Below are positions 48,901 to 63,695 of a stretch of 64,000 nucleotides of DNA, piece after piece (within the stretch, counting starts at the first letter, position 1; every line of letters begins with the position of its first letter). The notes under the pieces were generated by a model that did not search any database, had not been told where the DNA came from, and saw nothing but the letters and a program-made list of their open reading frames with translations. The DNA comes from Synchiropus splendidus (lineage: Eukaryota; Chordata; Actinopteri; Syngnathiformes; Callionymidae). A program made the position numbers and the translations under genes. The stretch lies in the NCBI RefSeq assembly GCF_027744825.2, contig NC_071345.1, forward strand, positions 15,253,501 through 15,317,500. The letters run 5' to 3'.

Positions 48901-51900
48901 AGAGAACGTCTTCTCTTGCATTTTTTTTTTCCGTGTGCTTGACACTTGAATTTCCTCGGGTCATTTTCATGCGAGGTTATGCTTTACCTCTCCAAGTGGC
49001 TGAGGAAGAGAAGAAACCTGTTCAGTGGAAGACTTTGAGTGACCTGCCTACTATGTAGCAGTGCTAGTTTGATCATTTTGGATTAGTGCTTCACAATGTT
49101 TAATAAACATATTTTTTAGCCAAACAATTACTAATGGGATTCTCATCTGATTCATATATTCATAAATTCAATCAGAAAACAAAGCTGTCGTGATCTGAGT
49201 TGGCATTCAAACTTTTTGTCTGCCATATTTTGTTCACACCATTTAGCATTTTGTATTGAGTGAATATACTCTTTTGCGAGTGCAAACATACGCCCTTATT
49301 CAATCACACATGTATTCACAAATCAAACCCACTCTTAAAATTCCTGCAGCTTGTTGCACACATCGAGATACGGTTCATATCATGTGTCGTTGCTCCAGGA
49401 AGTGCAACTTTCCAAATGTGAAAGTTGATATTGAGGGTAATGGTTACAAACTGTGGATTAAAAACCTTGCACAGTTCAGGGCTTTCAATGCAGCATTTAT
49501 GTCAAGTTTTATGAAACATGAAAACCTATCTCAGTGAGTAGATCAAAGATTTCTTCTCGTGAGAGCTTCTCCACAAAACAATCCTGAAAATGGCTGCTGT
49601 TCATGGAATCATGTGTGAAAAAGAAAGTGCATATCTGTGAGGAGAAACAAAAGTCTGCTAACACCATCACCGCCTGGTCACTATCATGGCCGCCTTGTGT
49701 CTGTGCCTGGTAATGGTAAGCGTTTTAAACTATTAGAGCTGCTGTGAAAAAGGCCTATGTGAGTGCAGAGCTGTCAGTCTGCAATGAGGCAATTGGGGGT
49801 GGGGGCTGTCATGGCTGTCACTCAATGGGAGGATGAGAAGTGTTTGGCCCTAATGGATTCCTCCAGGCGGACGGCTTACACGGCAGCTAGAAGTAAAATC
49901 GATGCGTTGTCATGAGCGAGTGAGGCATCATCAAACGGCCAGGTGGACGGGGAGGCAAAGAAGGGAGGCCTGTCTGGGTAGTTACGTCTATATCTGTTTT
50001 GTCTGTCTGTGTGAGTGAATGTGTGTGCGTTGTGTGGGTGTGGTTTGAGAAGGAGAGACAAGACAGACAGATGCTCTGCTCAGCTTTACACGCCCAATGG
50101 GGCCTCTGCTATGATTGTAAGCATGAGAGAGGGCTCTGACCTCCATCATCTCCCTCCTTTATTTTCCACTTCTCTTGGAATGGGACACACATACCCATAG
50201 ATAAATGTGTGGAACCAGAAATGGATAATGTTGACACAAGTCAAACATCCTGTTGGCCGAAATGGCTTCACTTATGATTCCTAACCGCGGGATTGTAATT
50301 TATGATCACATGTTGAATTGGAAACTGTGTATTAAGACAAGCATATCATCGGTGGTTAAAGCTAATCCAGACTGTCTTTTAGATGCTGAAACTTCAACCA
50401 GTGTAACAGAAAGACTTCTGAGCTGTTGGGAACCATAGCCTCATGTGAAGTGTTGGCGTCATGCCCCATGATAAACCATAAAAATAAAAAAATGCAGACA
50501 CATTTTAATGTGGGATTTTGGAATGAGATCCACTTGATACATGGGTCTTTGAAGGCATTTCCTTTCCTACCTTTTGAATAATGTGTCGTGAAGATTTTAC
50601 TGATGCCCTTTAAGGTCTGGAAATCGCTTTGAAATCTTGTCATTTTTTTTAATCTAAAAAAAGACAAACAATGACCGATTAGAACATATATTGAAAAAGT
50701 TCTCATTACATACTATATAGTACAATGATCTGACTTGCATTTGTGTTCAACTCAACAAAAGGATTTTCAAAGCGCTTTTTAATTCCCTTTTAATATTGTG
50801 TTTTTAAATAATTGAAAATAAACAAAATAACATTGAGGTAGTTTTGTTTTCCTGAAAAAAATAATTTAATGGATCAAAGTAATCAAAGATAAGTGTTATG
50901 GGTGAAAAAAAATCAATATGATTTCAATTATATATTAGACACCCACTTATGCTGAATAACATAATTCCTAAACATCTGTTTTTGTTTGGTATTAATTGCT
51001 ACTAGCAATATGACCTACTGTCACACAGACTCTCCCTCTCTCTGTCTGTGTCTTGCTCTCTCACCCTCTCACTCTGTACAGAACTTGTTAGCCTTTGGAA
51101 GCAGGAATTACGTCTTTTTATTGCTGAACACTTGAAAGTGTTGCTGTTGATTAAGGAGACCTTTTAAGCTGGGAAAGCCCAAAATGTGCTGTGTCCTTAC
51201 TAAGATGAAAAGAAGTCAAAGTTTGCTTCAGAGTTGTTTCTTACCTTAGCTCCTCCAATAGAAGAAGCTCTGGGAGGATGCCTGAAAGAGATGAAGCAGA
51301 AGCCCTTATTATCTATGTTAATGTTGCTGCATTTTACTTGTAATTATGCCCCAGCACCCTTCTCTGGCGCTTCTCTTGCTCCTTTTTCTTCCACTGCACC
51401 CTCCTCACTTTTGAGTTATTGCTGATGAAACATTTTCCTACGAGCTCCATCTTTGTCATTTTCAAACACCGGCCACATCTCTTTATCCTTTTCGCCTCAC
51501 TGTTTAATTATTTCCATCCTCATTTGAACCGTTCAGTTGAAATGAAACAAATCCGTTTGAGTTTTTCCTTTATATGGTGAATTGAAACAACATGGTCTTT
51601 GTTGATGCGCTGGGAATGTTTCTATAAGCCAAAGTCTTTGGTGGTGACGTATGTCCCCTTTCTCCTTCGAACATGTCACTTTCTTTTCGTCTGGATCGCC
51701 CGTATTTATTTTATCTGTCTAATGTGGGTCACCCGTGTTCGCTGGCCATCATGGAAGTCCAGTCAAGTAGCCGTGTGTGAAACCTACCTTTGGCATGATT
51801 TATGGGCCAGTGTGACGCTTGGGTTTCAGAAGGACCACCATTGTCCTGCTACAGCACTCTGCCTTCTTAGCAGGGGCGCTTTGTCTGCGTTGAGGCAAAC

Positions 51901-53039
51901 CAGACCCCCATCTTTAAAAAGAATCAAATTATTTCATCATGTTTGAAATGAAAAGGCTGTAATTACTCCTAATTAGACCCTGACTTTTTTTTCTCCTTTC
52001 TTCTTTTTTCTCCTCTCTCGCCTCCTCTCTTTCCTCACTTTTCGAGGCAAATACTTTTTCCAGAGCTGTTCAGAATGGTCTCAAGTCAGAGGCGCCCAGG
52101 CGTAGAGTAGGAAACAATTTTCTGTTCAGTTTGAAATTGATTAATTTCGGCTTTGACAGCTCTCCTGGCTTTGATATTCAGTGCGAATGGAGGTCTGAAG
52201 TGGAGTGATGACACTGTAATGTTTGCTTTAAAGCCCTACCTTAATGGGGCTGGCTCCACAATGTCATGATGTTTCGCAAGCTGGAGGAAAACTGAGAAGT
52301 AAAACATACGATTTGTGGAGTTTGAAGCATATGTCTGTGTTCGTGAGTCTGAAACCTTGGTGGAGCGTCTACCTTATTGCTCTGGTTACAGAGTGTGATA
52401 GTTAGTCGGTACAGCCGTGTAGGGTTTCTCCTCTAATAACACCCTTCTATGCTGGAGAGCCCGAGGCTAATGGTCCCCCATCACGGAAAATCAGTCCATA
52501 CCCGTCAAGTATTTACATGTATCTTTACCACACAAGTCTTGTCACACAACAATTTGCTAAGCAAATCAACCCGCCACGTATTTATCAAGAGTCTAGCTGT
52601 TGGTGTGTGTGTGTGTGTGTCAGGCGAAACTTGAGGTGTGCGGCTGCCAGGGTAGTCTTTTTTTCACAGGAGGTGGGAGAGCATTGAGGGAAGCAAATAT
52701 TTTCTCTGGCGTGCGACGACACAGTGAAAACACGCTCCTGATGCTGATGTGTATTAGAAGTGAGCCCGGCAAATATTAACACTGCCTTACAGGGGCAGTC
52801 GCCTTGTTGAGTTCACTGGGCTTTCAATTTTATGGGTGCTCATGTGTCAAAAAAGGAGTTTTTGGGATTCCTATTTTGATCCAACGTTGCTGTGTGGTGT
52901 TCAAAAATGACAGCCATGTGAGCCTTAGCTCATTGCACCGTTGGAAATCTGACCTGATCTGACTGTGGGGAGGTCAAATCACATTTAGAGATGTGTACAT
53001 TTCAAAACCTACACTTTTTAGTTGAGGTTTCCCATTAAA
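45953..53039. other. Intron 4 segment, nothing firm recognised
   Basis: Includes a poly-A run near 46287-46303, a GT run near 52602-52620, and a TTAATTAATTG/CCTAATTAATC homeodomain-word cluster at 48840-48900. No exon recognised. Confidence 0.45.
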
Positions 53040-53460
53040 CATTACCAAAAACAGTGCTGCTGCATCTGGCTTGGGCTTGTCAATCATTGTCATTAATCAT
53101 CACGATTTCACTATTGAACAAATGAATCATAATAATCCATATCATGCAGCCCTACTTAGAAAGGGCAAGCCAATCAGAAAATCATGATATGCTTAGATAT
53201 TACAATACTTATATCTGTATTTTTGCTGCAATATCGCAATACTTGTGTGATATTCTCTTGATTTTTTTTTAAGTCGGGTATATATCAATATTTTTGATAC
53301 GTAGATACTTGGACATGCTGCAGCATTTGTGACATGTTTAATATGTTTTCTTGTCCTTGAATGATTTGAATGACTTGAACTTACAGTTTCACAATATATC
53401 GTATCACCAGTTCTGTATTGGGATACAGTAATATCTGCCAGTTTACAGCCCGAATAGTGA
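53040..53460. mobile_element. Transposon relic (CAATATCGCAATACTTG type)
   Basis: Words such as CATATCATGCAGCCCTAC, CAATATCGCAATACTTGTG, ACAATATATCGTATCACCAG and TTTACAGCCCGAATAG occur in the order I associate with an abundant non-coding fish DNA transposon. Decayed; limits approximate. Confidence 0.5.
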
Positions 53461-56400
53461 CTCTATAACCAATAACAATAAGTTCTTTAAATATGTCTGA
53501 TGTGTCTGTCTGCATCTTTGTTGAAAGACATGTTTATACAATAGTTTGCATTTATATCTTGTTCTGAACATTCAAGCCAAGTTTTTTTTAAATGTCTGGA
53601 AATGTTATTCGATGAAGGAATTCCAGGAGTAATTATCTCCAACCGACTTCCACAGTAGGTGCCACACATTTATACCTACAAGCGCACGCACACAGAGCCA
53701 GCATCTAGTCAGCCCACCCAAGGCTGCCAAATAAGTCCCAGCATTTACTCTGTTGGACATGAACTTGTTCAGGTCGGCATGTGTGCTCAAGGCCACAACA
53801 TCAGCCGTTAGCTCCACCCACATTTCCTGTAAGTCCACTTCTTGTGAGAGCGAGTCTCTGAAGAATGGTGATGCGTCCTTTTTGTCAGCAACAGAGTGCA
53901 AGGAAATGTGACAGAACGCTGGAGGAGGTTTCCAAATCCATTTCCTGCTCTTGTCCGTCCACATCAGCGGCTGACGACAGATGTGCTGGTTCTTATTGTG
54001 TTTTATTGTGGAGGGGTGGTGGATGTGGCTTTAGAGGAGGAGGGGAGGGGTTCACTGGTGCATACATGCCCAAAAATGATGCGTCTCCTTTGATCTGTTC
54101 TTGTTTGAGCCACATGAACAGCTTTGCCCGCAGACACACACACACATACTCACACACACACACACACACACGTCTTACAGTTTGGCCCTTGCACTTTTTG
54201 CAGCCCTTTCTATTGTGACTACATTTTGATTTCATCCCAATTTAGCGGTGTTTTTCATCTATTTCATGTGCTTTTTTGTGTGTTTTTGGATATTAATCAG
54301 TGTTGGAAGGGTAATGCTTTGGAGAAAGTTGCTTTTTATCTTTTTATTTTCATGTTCCGTTTGGACTATAATGAGCAACTGTTTTACATTGAGTAGGAAT
54401 TGTAAACAGGTGTATACTATTAGTTATAAATCTTTCTTGATCTGATACTTGTACTTTAAATATGGGTGATGACATAATGCGTCAGACTGGCAGTTTTAAC
54501 CTTTTATCAGACTAAGAGGTAGATTTTTAATTAGATTTATATTTCTGTTATGTTTTTTAGAACGCCTTCCAGGCTTTAGCAACCGTTGAGCGTTATGTAT
54601 GTTATTGAATCACCACACAATGTTCTCTCCAGTACCATGTAGTGGATGTCATTCATAATTTTGAGTTGAGTTTTTCCTGACATGGAAGTAGTTTCACTAC
54701 CTGAAACTAAAGTGAGTCGTAAGGGGTCATTTTGGTGATCGCTCTAACACAATGTCTTCCACCATCTTTTATTGACTGATTATTGCTGCTTTTATATTTT
54801 AATATATTTTAAAACTATTTTGTTTATATATAAATATAAATAATGTGGCACATGTGCAATAGTAATGAGATGTAAACATTTGAACACTGAATAAAAACCT
54901 TTTTTTTTATGCAAAAAACTGGACTACTTTATAGAGGTGCTTTATTTTGGTTTTGTCAGCTCAACAGGAGTGAGTAGTCTGTCCGCGATTTCATCTGAGT
55001 TGCATGTTTTGTTGTTTCCACTCTGCCCGTTCTCCCTGGCCTGTTGTGCTGAAGATGCTTGGGGCAGTGTGTGTCACATCAGGTGTGTCAGGATGCCTAT
55101 TGGCTACTGGCTGCCAACCGGAGCCATCTTAGCCAATCAGCTTTTGGCAAACTGACCTTTTCGCTTGCGCCCTGACCCTGATGGAAGGTGAAGTGTGTGG
55201 CTGGTAGCAGTCAGTACTGGCACAGCAGGATGAAGAGGAGTAAGAGAATGAAAAAGGACCAGGCTGGAGGGCAAGAGATTTTCTTGGCCAGTCACTCCTG
55301 TTCCTGTCCCTTTTCCTCCCTCAACTTAGGCTGGAGTCATGACAGGCTCTCTTGGCTGGACTGCACCATGTTTCACATGCAAAGACGTGCATGCATCTCA
55401 TCTCTCGTCACAGAAACACAAGCAGAAGAATAATACCATATGAGATGATCCAGTTTGATTTTCAGCGTGCGTGCGTGAGTGTGTGTGTGTACGCATGAAG
55501 AGAGGCAGTGTGTTTTGCATTTCTTTTTGTGGGTGGCTGGAGAGACTGACTGGTTCTCCTCCCTTTGGCCTCTTGTCTCATCACAAAGGTGCATAGTGGC
55601 AAAGACAAAAATAAAATGTGCCGGCACATATTACTGATATTTTCAGCATAAAGAACCACTCATCTTGCCTCCCATTTGTAAGACCTCAGTCCTTAAAAGC
55701 GTCCATTTAAAATGAAGTGATGGAGGTTAAAGTTAATTATGCACGTTCGGTTCAGAACCCTCTCTGACATGCTCGATAAATGTGCATGTGAACACAGAAA
55801 AACACACTGTTGTTGCATGGGAAGCTGAAACTGGGTCTTTAATTAAACACAGATGCAATGAAGAGACTGTCACACACACACTCTTTGCATCATCGGCGAG
55901 TATGTACTGTAGACATGCGTGGTAAATACCATCAGAGGAAGCAGTTATGTTATATCCCTGAAATTATTTTAATACAATTTATCCTGTTTTCTGTGTTGCA
56001 ACATTACATATTTAGACATTGCTGCCTATTTCTTGGGCAGTTGTTTTTCATGTTTCAACTCATTCGCAGTTCTTTGACGTTATGCTCTTGGTGCCAAAGA
56101 TGACTATTCAGGGGCATCTATGTTTCACGAGGGTTCTGATTCACCTCTGTAATCTAGAAAATATGTTCATCTTGTAACCGTTACACTTTGTACCTTTTAA
56201 ATCTATTCAATTCACTGCAGTTAATGTGGAACTTTAAGCTGAAATTCCATACTATCCTTGCCACTGTTGGCTTTTAAGCAACAGCCTTAAGTTTTCCTTT
56301 TGTCTCGCTGTCGCCTCTCTGCTGCTGTAACAGCCCCATTTTTCATTAGAGGATTGCCCTATTATTTCACTCCTCGTGATAAAATGACAAAAGATTACTC

Positions 56401-59400
56401 ACGAGAAATACTAAATACAGAGGCGGACCGATGGGATCTCCCTTCATATGTAATAGTGCGGTGCTGTGGCTGAAGGCTTCATATTTCCTATTTCTCTCTC
56501 TATTATATATAACTGCTGTAGATACAGGGGCTGGTGGGTTTGTGTGTGTGCACGTGTACACTAATCATTTCTAGGTGTTCCAATCTAATCAGACACCCAG
56601 GCCAGTCGAACTGACATTCTTTTTTTTTTTTCTGTTCCATATTGTTTAAAAAAATAGTGCTCCTCTCTCTGAAATTTGATGAGCAATATGACATATAAAA
56701 TACCAAAGACAGGCGACACAATCATCAACGGCGTGATGATACACTATAAATAAAAAATATATATTAATATATAATTACCTCGTCCTATCTCTATCTTAGA
56801 TGATTCATATTTTATTTCAAACCACTGCCTCCAATGGTCACATTTTTCAGTTGTGGATAATAGAAAATGTAAAGATATGGCCGGTGAAATATGAGTCTGT
56901 TTGGGGAGGTAAGAATGAGAAAAGATTAGACTGAGATTAGAATAAGAGAGATGAAGGAGGGGGTTGGTGAAGAGTCTTACTGTGAGTGTGAGTTGTTTTC
57001 AGAGCCCAGGTTGGTGCGCTGAGGGAGCAAAGACGAATGATTGTACACACTCCCACCCTGTTTTGTTTTTAAACTACCTCCTAGCCAGTGGAGACTGGAC
57101 ATCCTTGACCGAGCAGTGTGTGTTACGATCTGCTCGTACATTGCTCTCGTTGTTTTAACGTGTCAAATGTAGCCTTAGCTCACGACCACACTTCCCCCCT
57201 TTATCAAAATATTTACAGACGTTTGTGTGTTTTGCAAACTAGTAAACATTTGAATGTTCTTTTGATTCGACACACGTTTTTGCATATTCATTTGCCTGTT
57301 GATATCAGATCATCAACCTTAACTTCCCCTGTTGTTTCTCCCTCATTTTTTTCCACAATTCAACCGTTGCATTCGCAGAAATCTTTTGATTCTGTGTCGC
57401 TAATTTAACAAGATGGCCCACAGTGGAATGAAATTTTGCCTGCTCCTCAGCCATCAAGGCCAGTCCGGGGTACGGATGTCCCAGACAGACATTAGCATAC
57501 CCTGGCAGAACTACAGAGGCCTGGGTCAGTGGAAACTTCCAGATCGGATGCTCCCAGTTAGCCTCAGACTTCAGTCGGAACTTGTAGCCTTGGGCATGTC
57601 TTACCACACTTAAAGTAACACTGCCAGGATACCCACACACGCCTGCTTTCATTTTTTTTTTTTTTACATTTTCATGAATTATTGTTTTTCTTTTCTTCAG
57701 TTGGATTGCTACTTTTAGATTTAGACATGAACGTTCAAAAATACTCTAGCGGGAAGTTGACTGTACGACCTGGCACGCGATCTGCAGCAAAGAATCATCA
57801 GATTTAATTTGATTTTTATTATGTATTTATTTATTATCTCTATTTTCATCACAATTGTCTTCCTTGGTTTTCTTTTTGGCCTTCCAAACTAAACTTGTAT
57901 GATATTTAATTCATGCTTTATTTTATTACTTTATAATTATAATTTTCCTTGTTGTTATTGAGCTTTTTTAATGTAAGTTGTTTTTACCTGTCTTTTACTT
58001 TCGTTGACTGGCAAATCTTTTGTTTGTTAATATTTAGAAATAACTTTAATTGTTCTCCACTAAATAACACTTGACATTGCTATTTTTATTATTACTAATA
58101 TTTTTTGTATATTTTTACTAAGTCATTTAGTCACTTGTAGTCTGCTGCTCAACGTGTCATTCCAAAATACGAGAAAATGCAACTCTTTTTTTTTCTAAGT
58201 GAAGTTGTTTTTATTACCGATGAATGATTGGTCCGTCTCACGACGCTTTCTCTGACGGCATCTGCTTTTCTTTAGGAGGCCATCAGAACAATTTGCTTTG
58301 ATGGACATGGTCGGCTCATCATGCAAGGGCTAATTCAAGTTATGGAATAAGTTCAGTAACATCTGAACTGTCACGGGTTACGTTGACGTTGCTATAGCAT
58401 GCTATTGTTTGTTTTGACGAATGAAAAAGCCAAATGCTTGGGAAAGAATGACATATTCTGCTTCCATTCAGACAAACCTTGTTGTGGACAAAAGTACTGT
58501 GATGGGTTTCTGCATGCTTGTTCCTTTGTAATAGAAGACATGTCCTGGTGTGTTTTTCAATGTGCATGTCATTAAGCCATCAGAGAATTAGGGCATCAGA
58601 TACATCATACAGTAATCATGAGTTTAAACAGCACTGTACTCCTCCAGCAGCAGTTGAGATTTAGATGGATTTCGAGTGAAAATGAGGTGTGGTGGTGTTG
58701 TTTTCAGAATAAGGTACATCATGTTAAGTCTGTGAAGCAGCATCCAATAACCTTGCTCAAACTTGTTGATTATCTTTCCTGTTGTCATGGGAGTTGTCTT
58801 TGTATTGTATTTTCAGACTGTTCAAGTTTCATTCAAACATTTACGTGCCCTCCTGATGCAAAATCAAAGCCATGAACTCCTGATAATGTCCTGTCATAGC
58901 TTCTTCATAGAAACTTAAAAATCTTGTTTTCATCAGCAATGCTCACTACATAGATTTATCGTCCTTTTTCAGTTTTTATTTTTGTGGCCCGTTGGGGAAA
59001 AATAATACCAAGTCCGCATCCTTTTTTGAATTAAATTTCAAAAAATATATTCAAAAGATATAGCTAAACAATAAAATTGTTATTCCTATACCTACAAAAC
59101 ATGCAACATTAAAACTATTTTGGCATTAACTGACTGAACAAGATCACTCGCATATCCTGCTGGCATAGGTCACTTTAGCTTGATGATGGTTAAGGCATGA
59201 AATTCTGTCATTCACTAGGGACCAGGAGTAGATTATTCTGCATTGGGACGTATGGTGTCAGTGGTCTGACATGAAAACTTTATTTGATCACCTTTCTCTG
59301 AAGGTGCTCCTCAAGCCTGCAAGGGAAACCATGGGCATCACCCCCTCTGCTATGACCTATCAGGAGCGGGGAGAGGAAAAAAAAAATTCCTGTGTAGCAT

Positions 59401-61347
59401 TCTAGGTGGGAGGTGCGCAGCGTGAGGAACGACACGTGCAGGGGTAGCAATGTATGAGGCGGGGGACCTGGAGACGTACGGAAGCTCTCTTATCTGAATC
59501 GTATTACAGTATATAACCTGAACCTCAGTCAGCACAGGAGTGAGGATGTTTAAAACAATTCAACAACATCATTATTTTTTTTTTCTTTTTCTACAGTACC
59601 TTTGCAAATCCCAAATCCATAAACCCACCACCCAAAAAAAAAAAAAAAAAACTTTCCCAGCAGACTATGACTTATGTTAACTCCCAGTGGCAGTGCTTCT
59701 TCTTGTGTACAAGCTAATTCCGAATACATCAGCCTCCTTGAAGCGCCAGCTCCTTGAGAAACACCATGCAGATGTTGAACAATTGTTTATCTAGTTAACA
59801 TATGTCAGCTGATTCTCCGCTACGCGTCTGTCTAATTAGTGACAGCATACATTGTCATCTGCCTCATAATGAGAATCACAAAGGTTTACAGTTTCTCTTG
59901 TGTGCCATTTGATATTCCACCGTGTCTACAAACAAACAAGGAACAAGTTTCCATATTTTAAGACACCACTGTAAATAGGGTCACTTGTTGTTTTTTCCTC
60001 TTCTTTTCCTAATGCATTCGCTGTCAATTATCCAGCGGCAATACACCGGTGTGCTGAGCGGCTGTCTGGCTGGGTGACTGGCTTGGTGGCTGACTGGCTT
60101 GTCTTTTAGAAACCTGTGAAATATGATTTACATTGAGAGCATGTGTAGCAAACCCTTGCCCACGGTATGCATATTCCCCCATTGTTTGTGACAGTTGGTT
60201 GTACCTGTGCTTGGGGGAAGAGCACCAAGTAGGCATCCGACTTTGCATATCAGTGGCTGAGCTCAGGGTCAGGAGCACATCTGGTTGACTGCGAGGTTTG
60301 TGTGTGGTGTGTCACTGCTCTGTTTCAGATACCATAACTCACACACACATACACACATTCCACAGGCTCACTTGTTGCTGTGCTGGCGAAGCTCACGTAC
60401 ACAAAGTAGAAGGCACAGTCTGCAAAGCCTACACACCGATGTACTCCTACACACACACACACACACAAATGCCGACACACCTGCTGCTCCTGGCAAGTCA
60501 CTCTGACAATCAGCCGGAGGAGAGGAGGCAAACAAAACAAACAGTTTAATTTACATGACAGTAGCCTGCTTTACATTAGCATGTCGGGGCTATGATCGAG
60601 TGAAGCTTGGCTGGAAAAAGCAGGTAATGGAAAGTGATCGTGCTATTTACGGTAAAGTGTAGGTGCAGGAACAAAGACCTAGCCGCATGTCTTTCAGGCA
60701 TTCCCTTTGCTGGGTTCATTTTTTAAATCCGCCATTGTTTTTTCATAATCCTCATTGCTTGCTTTGGCCTGATTCTGTTTTCACCTTGTGCCTATCTTTC
60801 CTCATGAACATAATTCACAGACATTCGATTAAGTGTCTGTATATGTAGAAACATTTCAACTTTAGAGATAACAGGAGAAATATTGTAGGCATGTTTTTGT
60901 TTTTGTTTTTTTTGCTAATAAGAAGCATTTGAGTTGCTTACAAAGGATGCTGTGGTGTGCTTTTTAGTGTGTTTTTATAGATGATACCACACACTTTTGT
61001 GTTTGTTTTGTGTTTGTAGTCACTGTGTGTGTGTTTGTATGCTTGGGATGGCTCCAGTGGTCTGCACCTCGTGTAAAAAGATAGCATCTTCCCAAAACAG
61101 ATCAATAATGGAATATTTCTAGAAACTCAGCTTCTATCTTTGAGTTAACCAATCCTTGCATGTCTTCACGCGAGTGTGTGCATGGATGTGTGCGTTCTTG
61201 TGTCCACATGTGTGCCCATGTGAGGGTAAGACAACAGACAATATATGTGACGGGCCACGTTTGAGCAAAACTTTTGAACATTTGTGTTATTAATCGTCAC
61301 TTTTTTTATTTTATCCTGACAATATAAAGTCACATTCAATTTTTAGT
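53461..61347. other. Intron 4 segment, nothing firm recognised
   Basis: Long AT-rich intronic DNA with poly-A/T runs (near 57651 and 59633), CA runs (54134-54171 and near 60450-60468), and no recognisable exon. The 115-codon minus frame at 57305-57652 has no domain signature. Confidence 0.45.
54134..54171. repeat. (CA)n microsatellite
   Basis: A CA dinucleotide run interrupted once by TACT. Confidence 0.9.
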
Positions 61348-61555
61348 CACACTTTAGATTAGGAAACCTTTATTAGCCTAAATAAACTACTTATTCAGAT
61401 GTGTATTAGTGTATTAGCCAGTAATTCATCATTATGTAGTGCTTACTACTGACTTATTTTACCCTGGAATAGTCACCAAAGGGTCACTCTAAACTACACC
61501 ATAATTACCAAGTATTATTAGTAAATACGCAAATAATATATTAATTAGTAATTTT
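61348..61555. mobile_element. AT-rich miniature element, copy 2 of the pair with 12881-13112
   Basis: It starts CACACTTTAGATTAGGAAAC and follows the 12881 copy block by block: TTTACCCTGGAATAGTCACC, GTCACTCTAAACTACACC, CATAATTACCAAGTATTA. Same orientation, non-coding, clearly diverged. Confidence 0.6.
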
Positions 61556-62334
61556 GTAGTTTATAATTCAAAAGATATTTATGCATCTGTACACTTTGCA
61601 TTGATATGCATATTTAACTTTTATTAAAAAAATAAAAATAATTAAATTGTTTCTAAGTTAAACTTTTTTCACTAACCAAATATGAGTCATACAAGTGCGG
61701 ATACATTTGCAAATGGTAAGACACTTAAAAAAATAAAATAATAGTACAGTGGTGAACATCATTTTGTTTACTGAAGTTGTTGTGAATGATGAAGTGCATT
61801 TTATTCGGTACAATAAAGTGTCCCCATTTACAGCACAAATCGATCTGAAGCAGACACATTACTGAAAGGTGTGCCGACCGTATCAGCAAAGACATTCGGA
61901 CTTCAACATTTATTGTGTCATCTTATTTCTGTGTCTTCCCAACTTCCACGTCCCCCAGGAGAGTTTGCAGGTGTCTTATTTTAGTTTGCACACACACCTT
62001 TTATGTCCTGCAAAGGTTGAGCACACGCAGTTCAAGGTCAGGCTCTAATAGAGCTCAGCCCAGCACACAGATAATTGTCAATAAAATTGATCTCTGTTTT
62101 TTGCCCTTCTCATATTTATCCCTCCTCCTCCCCTGCCTTGGTCACTTCTCTTCACTTCCTCACTCCACTCCCCTTCGCTTCAGTTGCTTGCTTTTCATCT
62201 TAAGCCAGATAAGTCTGTCTCGACTGCCAAGAGCACCGAGTATCACTGGTTGTCCCCCCGCCCCCCTCTTACACTCCTCTCACTGTGCACTGAAGCTATG
62301 TCGCAATTTCTCAGGGAGTTTTGATGCCTGAATG

Positions 62335-62520
62335 TCTCCTGTCTGGACCCATCTCGTCTGAGCTGCAGCGTCGGCCCTATGCGATATGAACTGCGCTGCC
62401 TCGCTGCAGGTCAGCCTTCACGGCCGATTAGTGTCGAAGCGCCACTTTGGTCACAAGTTGTCGGGAGCGCTTATCGTGAAGATCAACAGCGATCAGTCTC
62501 GCTGTTGCACTGCCTGTTTC
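62335..62520. promoter_or_regulatory. CpG-dense block, possible conserved element
   Basis: Unlike its surroundings it carries about a dozen CpGs in under 200 bases (GCAGCGTCGGCC, CACGGCCGATTAG, TGTCGAAGCGCC, GTCGGGAGCGCTTATCG, CAGCGATCAGTCTCGC). An open frame crosses it (62379-62657) but gives no recognisable domain. No function can be assigned. Confidence 0.25.
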
Positions 62521-63623
62521 CCAGAGTCCTCTACACCTCCTCACTCTTTCCTTTCTGTTTTATGCCCTCTCCCCTTTTGGCATTAGCCTTGTTCCTTTCT
62601 TCAAAACAATACAGTTCACATCATCTTTTCTCCATCCTACTCCCCTACCTTTCCTAGCTCGGATGGTGTCATTTACTGACAACTGTAACCTGGTAGCTCA
62701 TTTTCTGTACTCTTGTTTTTCACTTCATTCATTATCATCCTCTAGGTCACAGGAGTAGCAGCATCTGTGACTATCCAAACAATCTGTGGAACCCACAGTG
62801 CTGTAGAAATGTAATCTTTCCACATTGTCTGACCTTTCATCTCCATCAAAGTGGACCTGCCTGGCTGACCTCTCGAGGGAGGCATAGAGTTGCGGTCACC
62901 AACTGACCTGGCCAACCAAATCAACTGGCTCCTTTCTTTACCAACAAGGGTCTTTAAACAAAGTCTTTGAACAACAACCTTCTTTTCAAGGTATATACTG
63001 TATATATATCTATTACCTTTTTTTGTCAGTACCCAGAGTTCATAGTCCATGGTGAGTGTAGAAAGATGTGTTATTATTTATTCCATCACGACATAAAGCA
63101 GAAAACACATTCTCTGATCAATAGCATTTCATGTTGTTCTTAGCAGGTTGTAGAAAAGACAGACTACTTTGATACGTGTCTTTCAGAGGTTAAGCAGTTG
63201 TTACGGCAAGAAGCTCGCAACTTCCTGTCCATATTAACGGCACAGTTTCACTTTGCATTTATTTGCTCATTTCCTCCCCCATTCCATCAGCCGTTCCATC
63301 TCTCTTGTCTCTGTGTGCCGTCAGGCCTCGTCTGTGGCAAGAGCAAAGACGAGTCATGTTTGGCCTGTCAGTATAGCTGGTAGTGTCAGTATCTGGAGCT
63401 GCTGGTTCCTCTGACAGCGCTGGAGGGGCTGCTGGTCCTAGCAGAGTGCAGCCGTCACCCTGTGACACGCTCAGTGTCACTGATCCCCTTCGTCTGACAT
63501 GGCATCCCCTTCTCCCTGTCCCCTTCTTCTCTACCCCCAACAAGCCAGTGGCCTTTTGACTGCTGCGCTGTAGCCACACAGTCATTCACTACTAAGAAGT
63601 AGAATGGACTGACCTACATGTAA

Positions 63624-63695
63624 GGGATGGATGGGTGGACGGATGGATGGATGGATAAATGGGTGGGTGGTTAATGGATAGATGGATAGATAGAC
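63624..63695. repeat. Imperfect (GGAT)n / (GATA)n microsatellite
   Basis: GGATGGATGG-type repeats grade into GATAGATAGA. Confidence 0.9.

Noticed and set aside
57305..57652. 115-codon minus-strand frame that looks protein-like
   Set aside because: A + strand frame covers the same bases. No family recognised, and it lies in intron 4 without clear splice sites.
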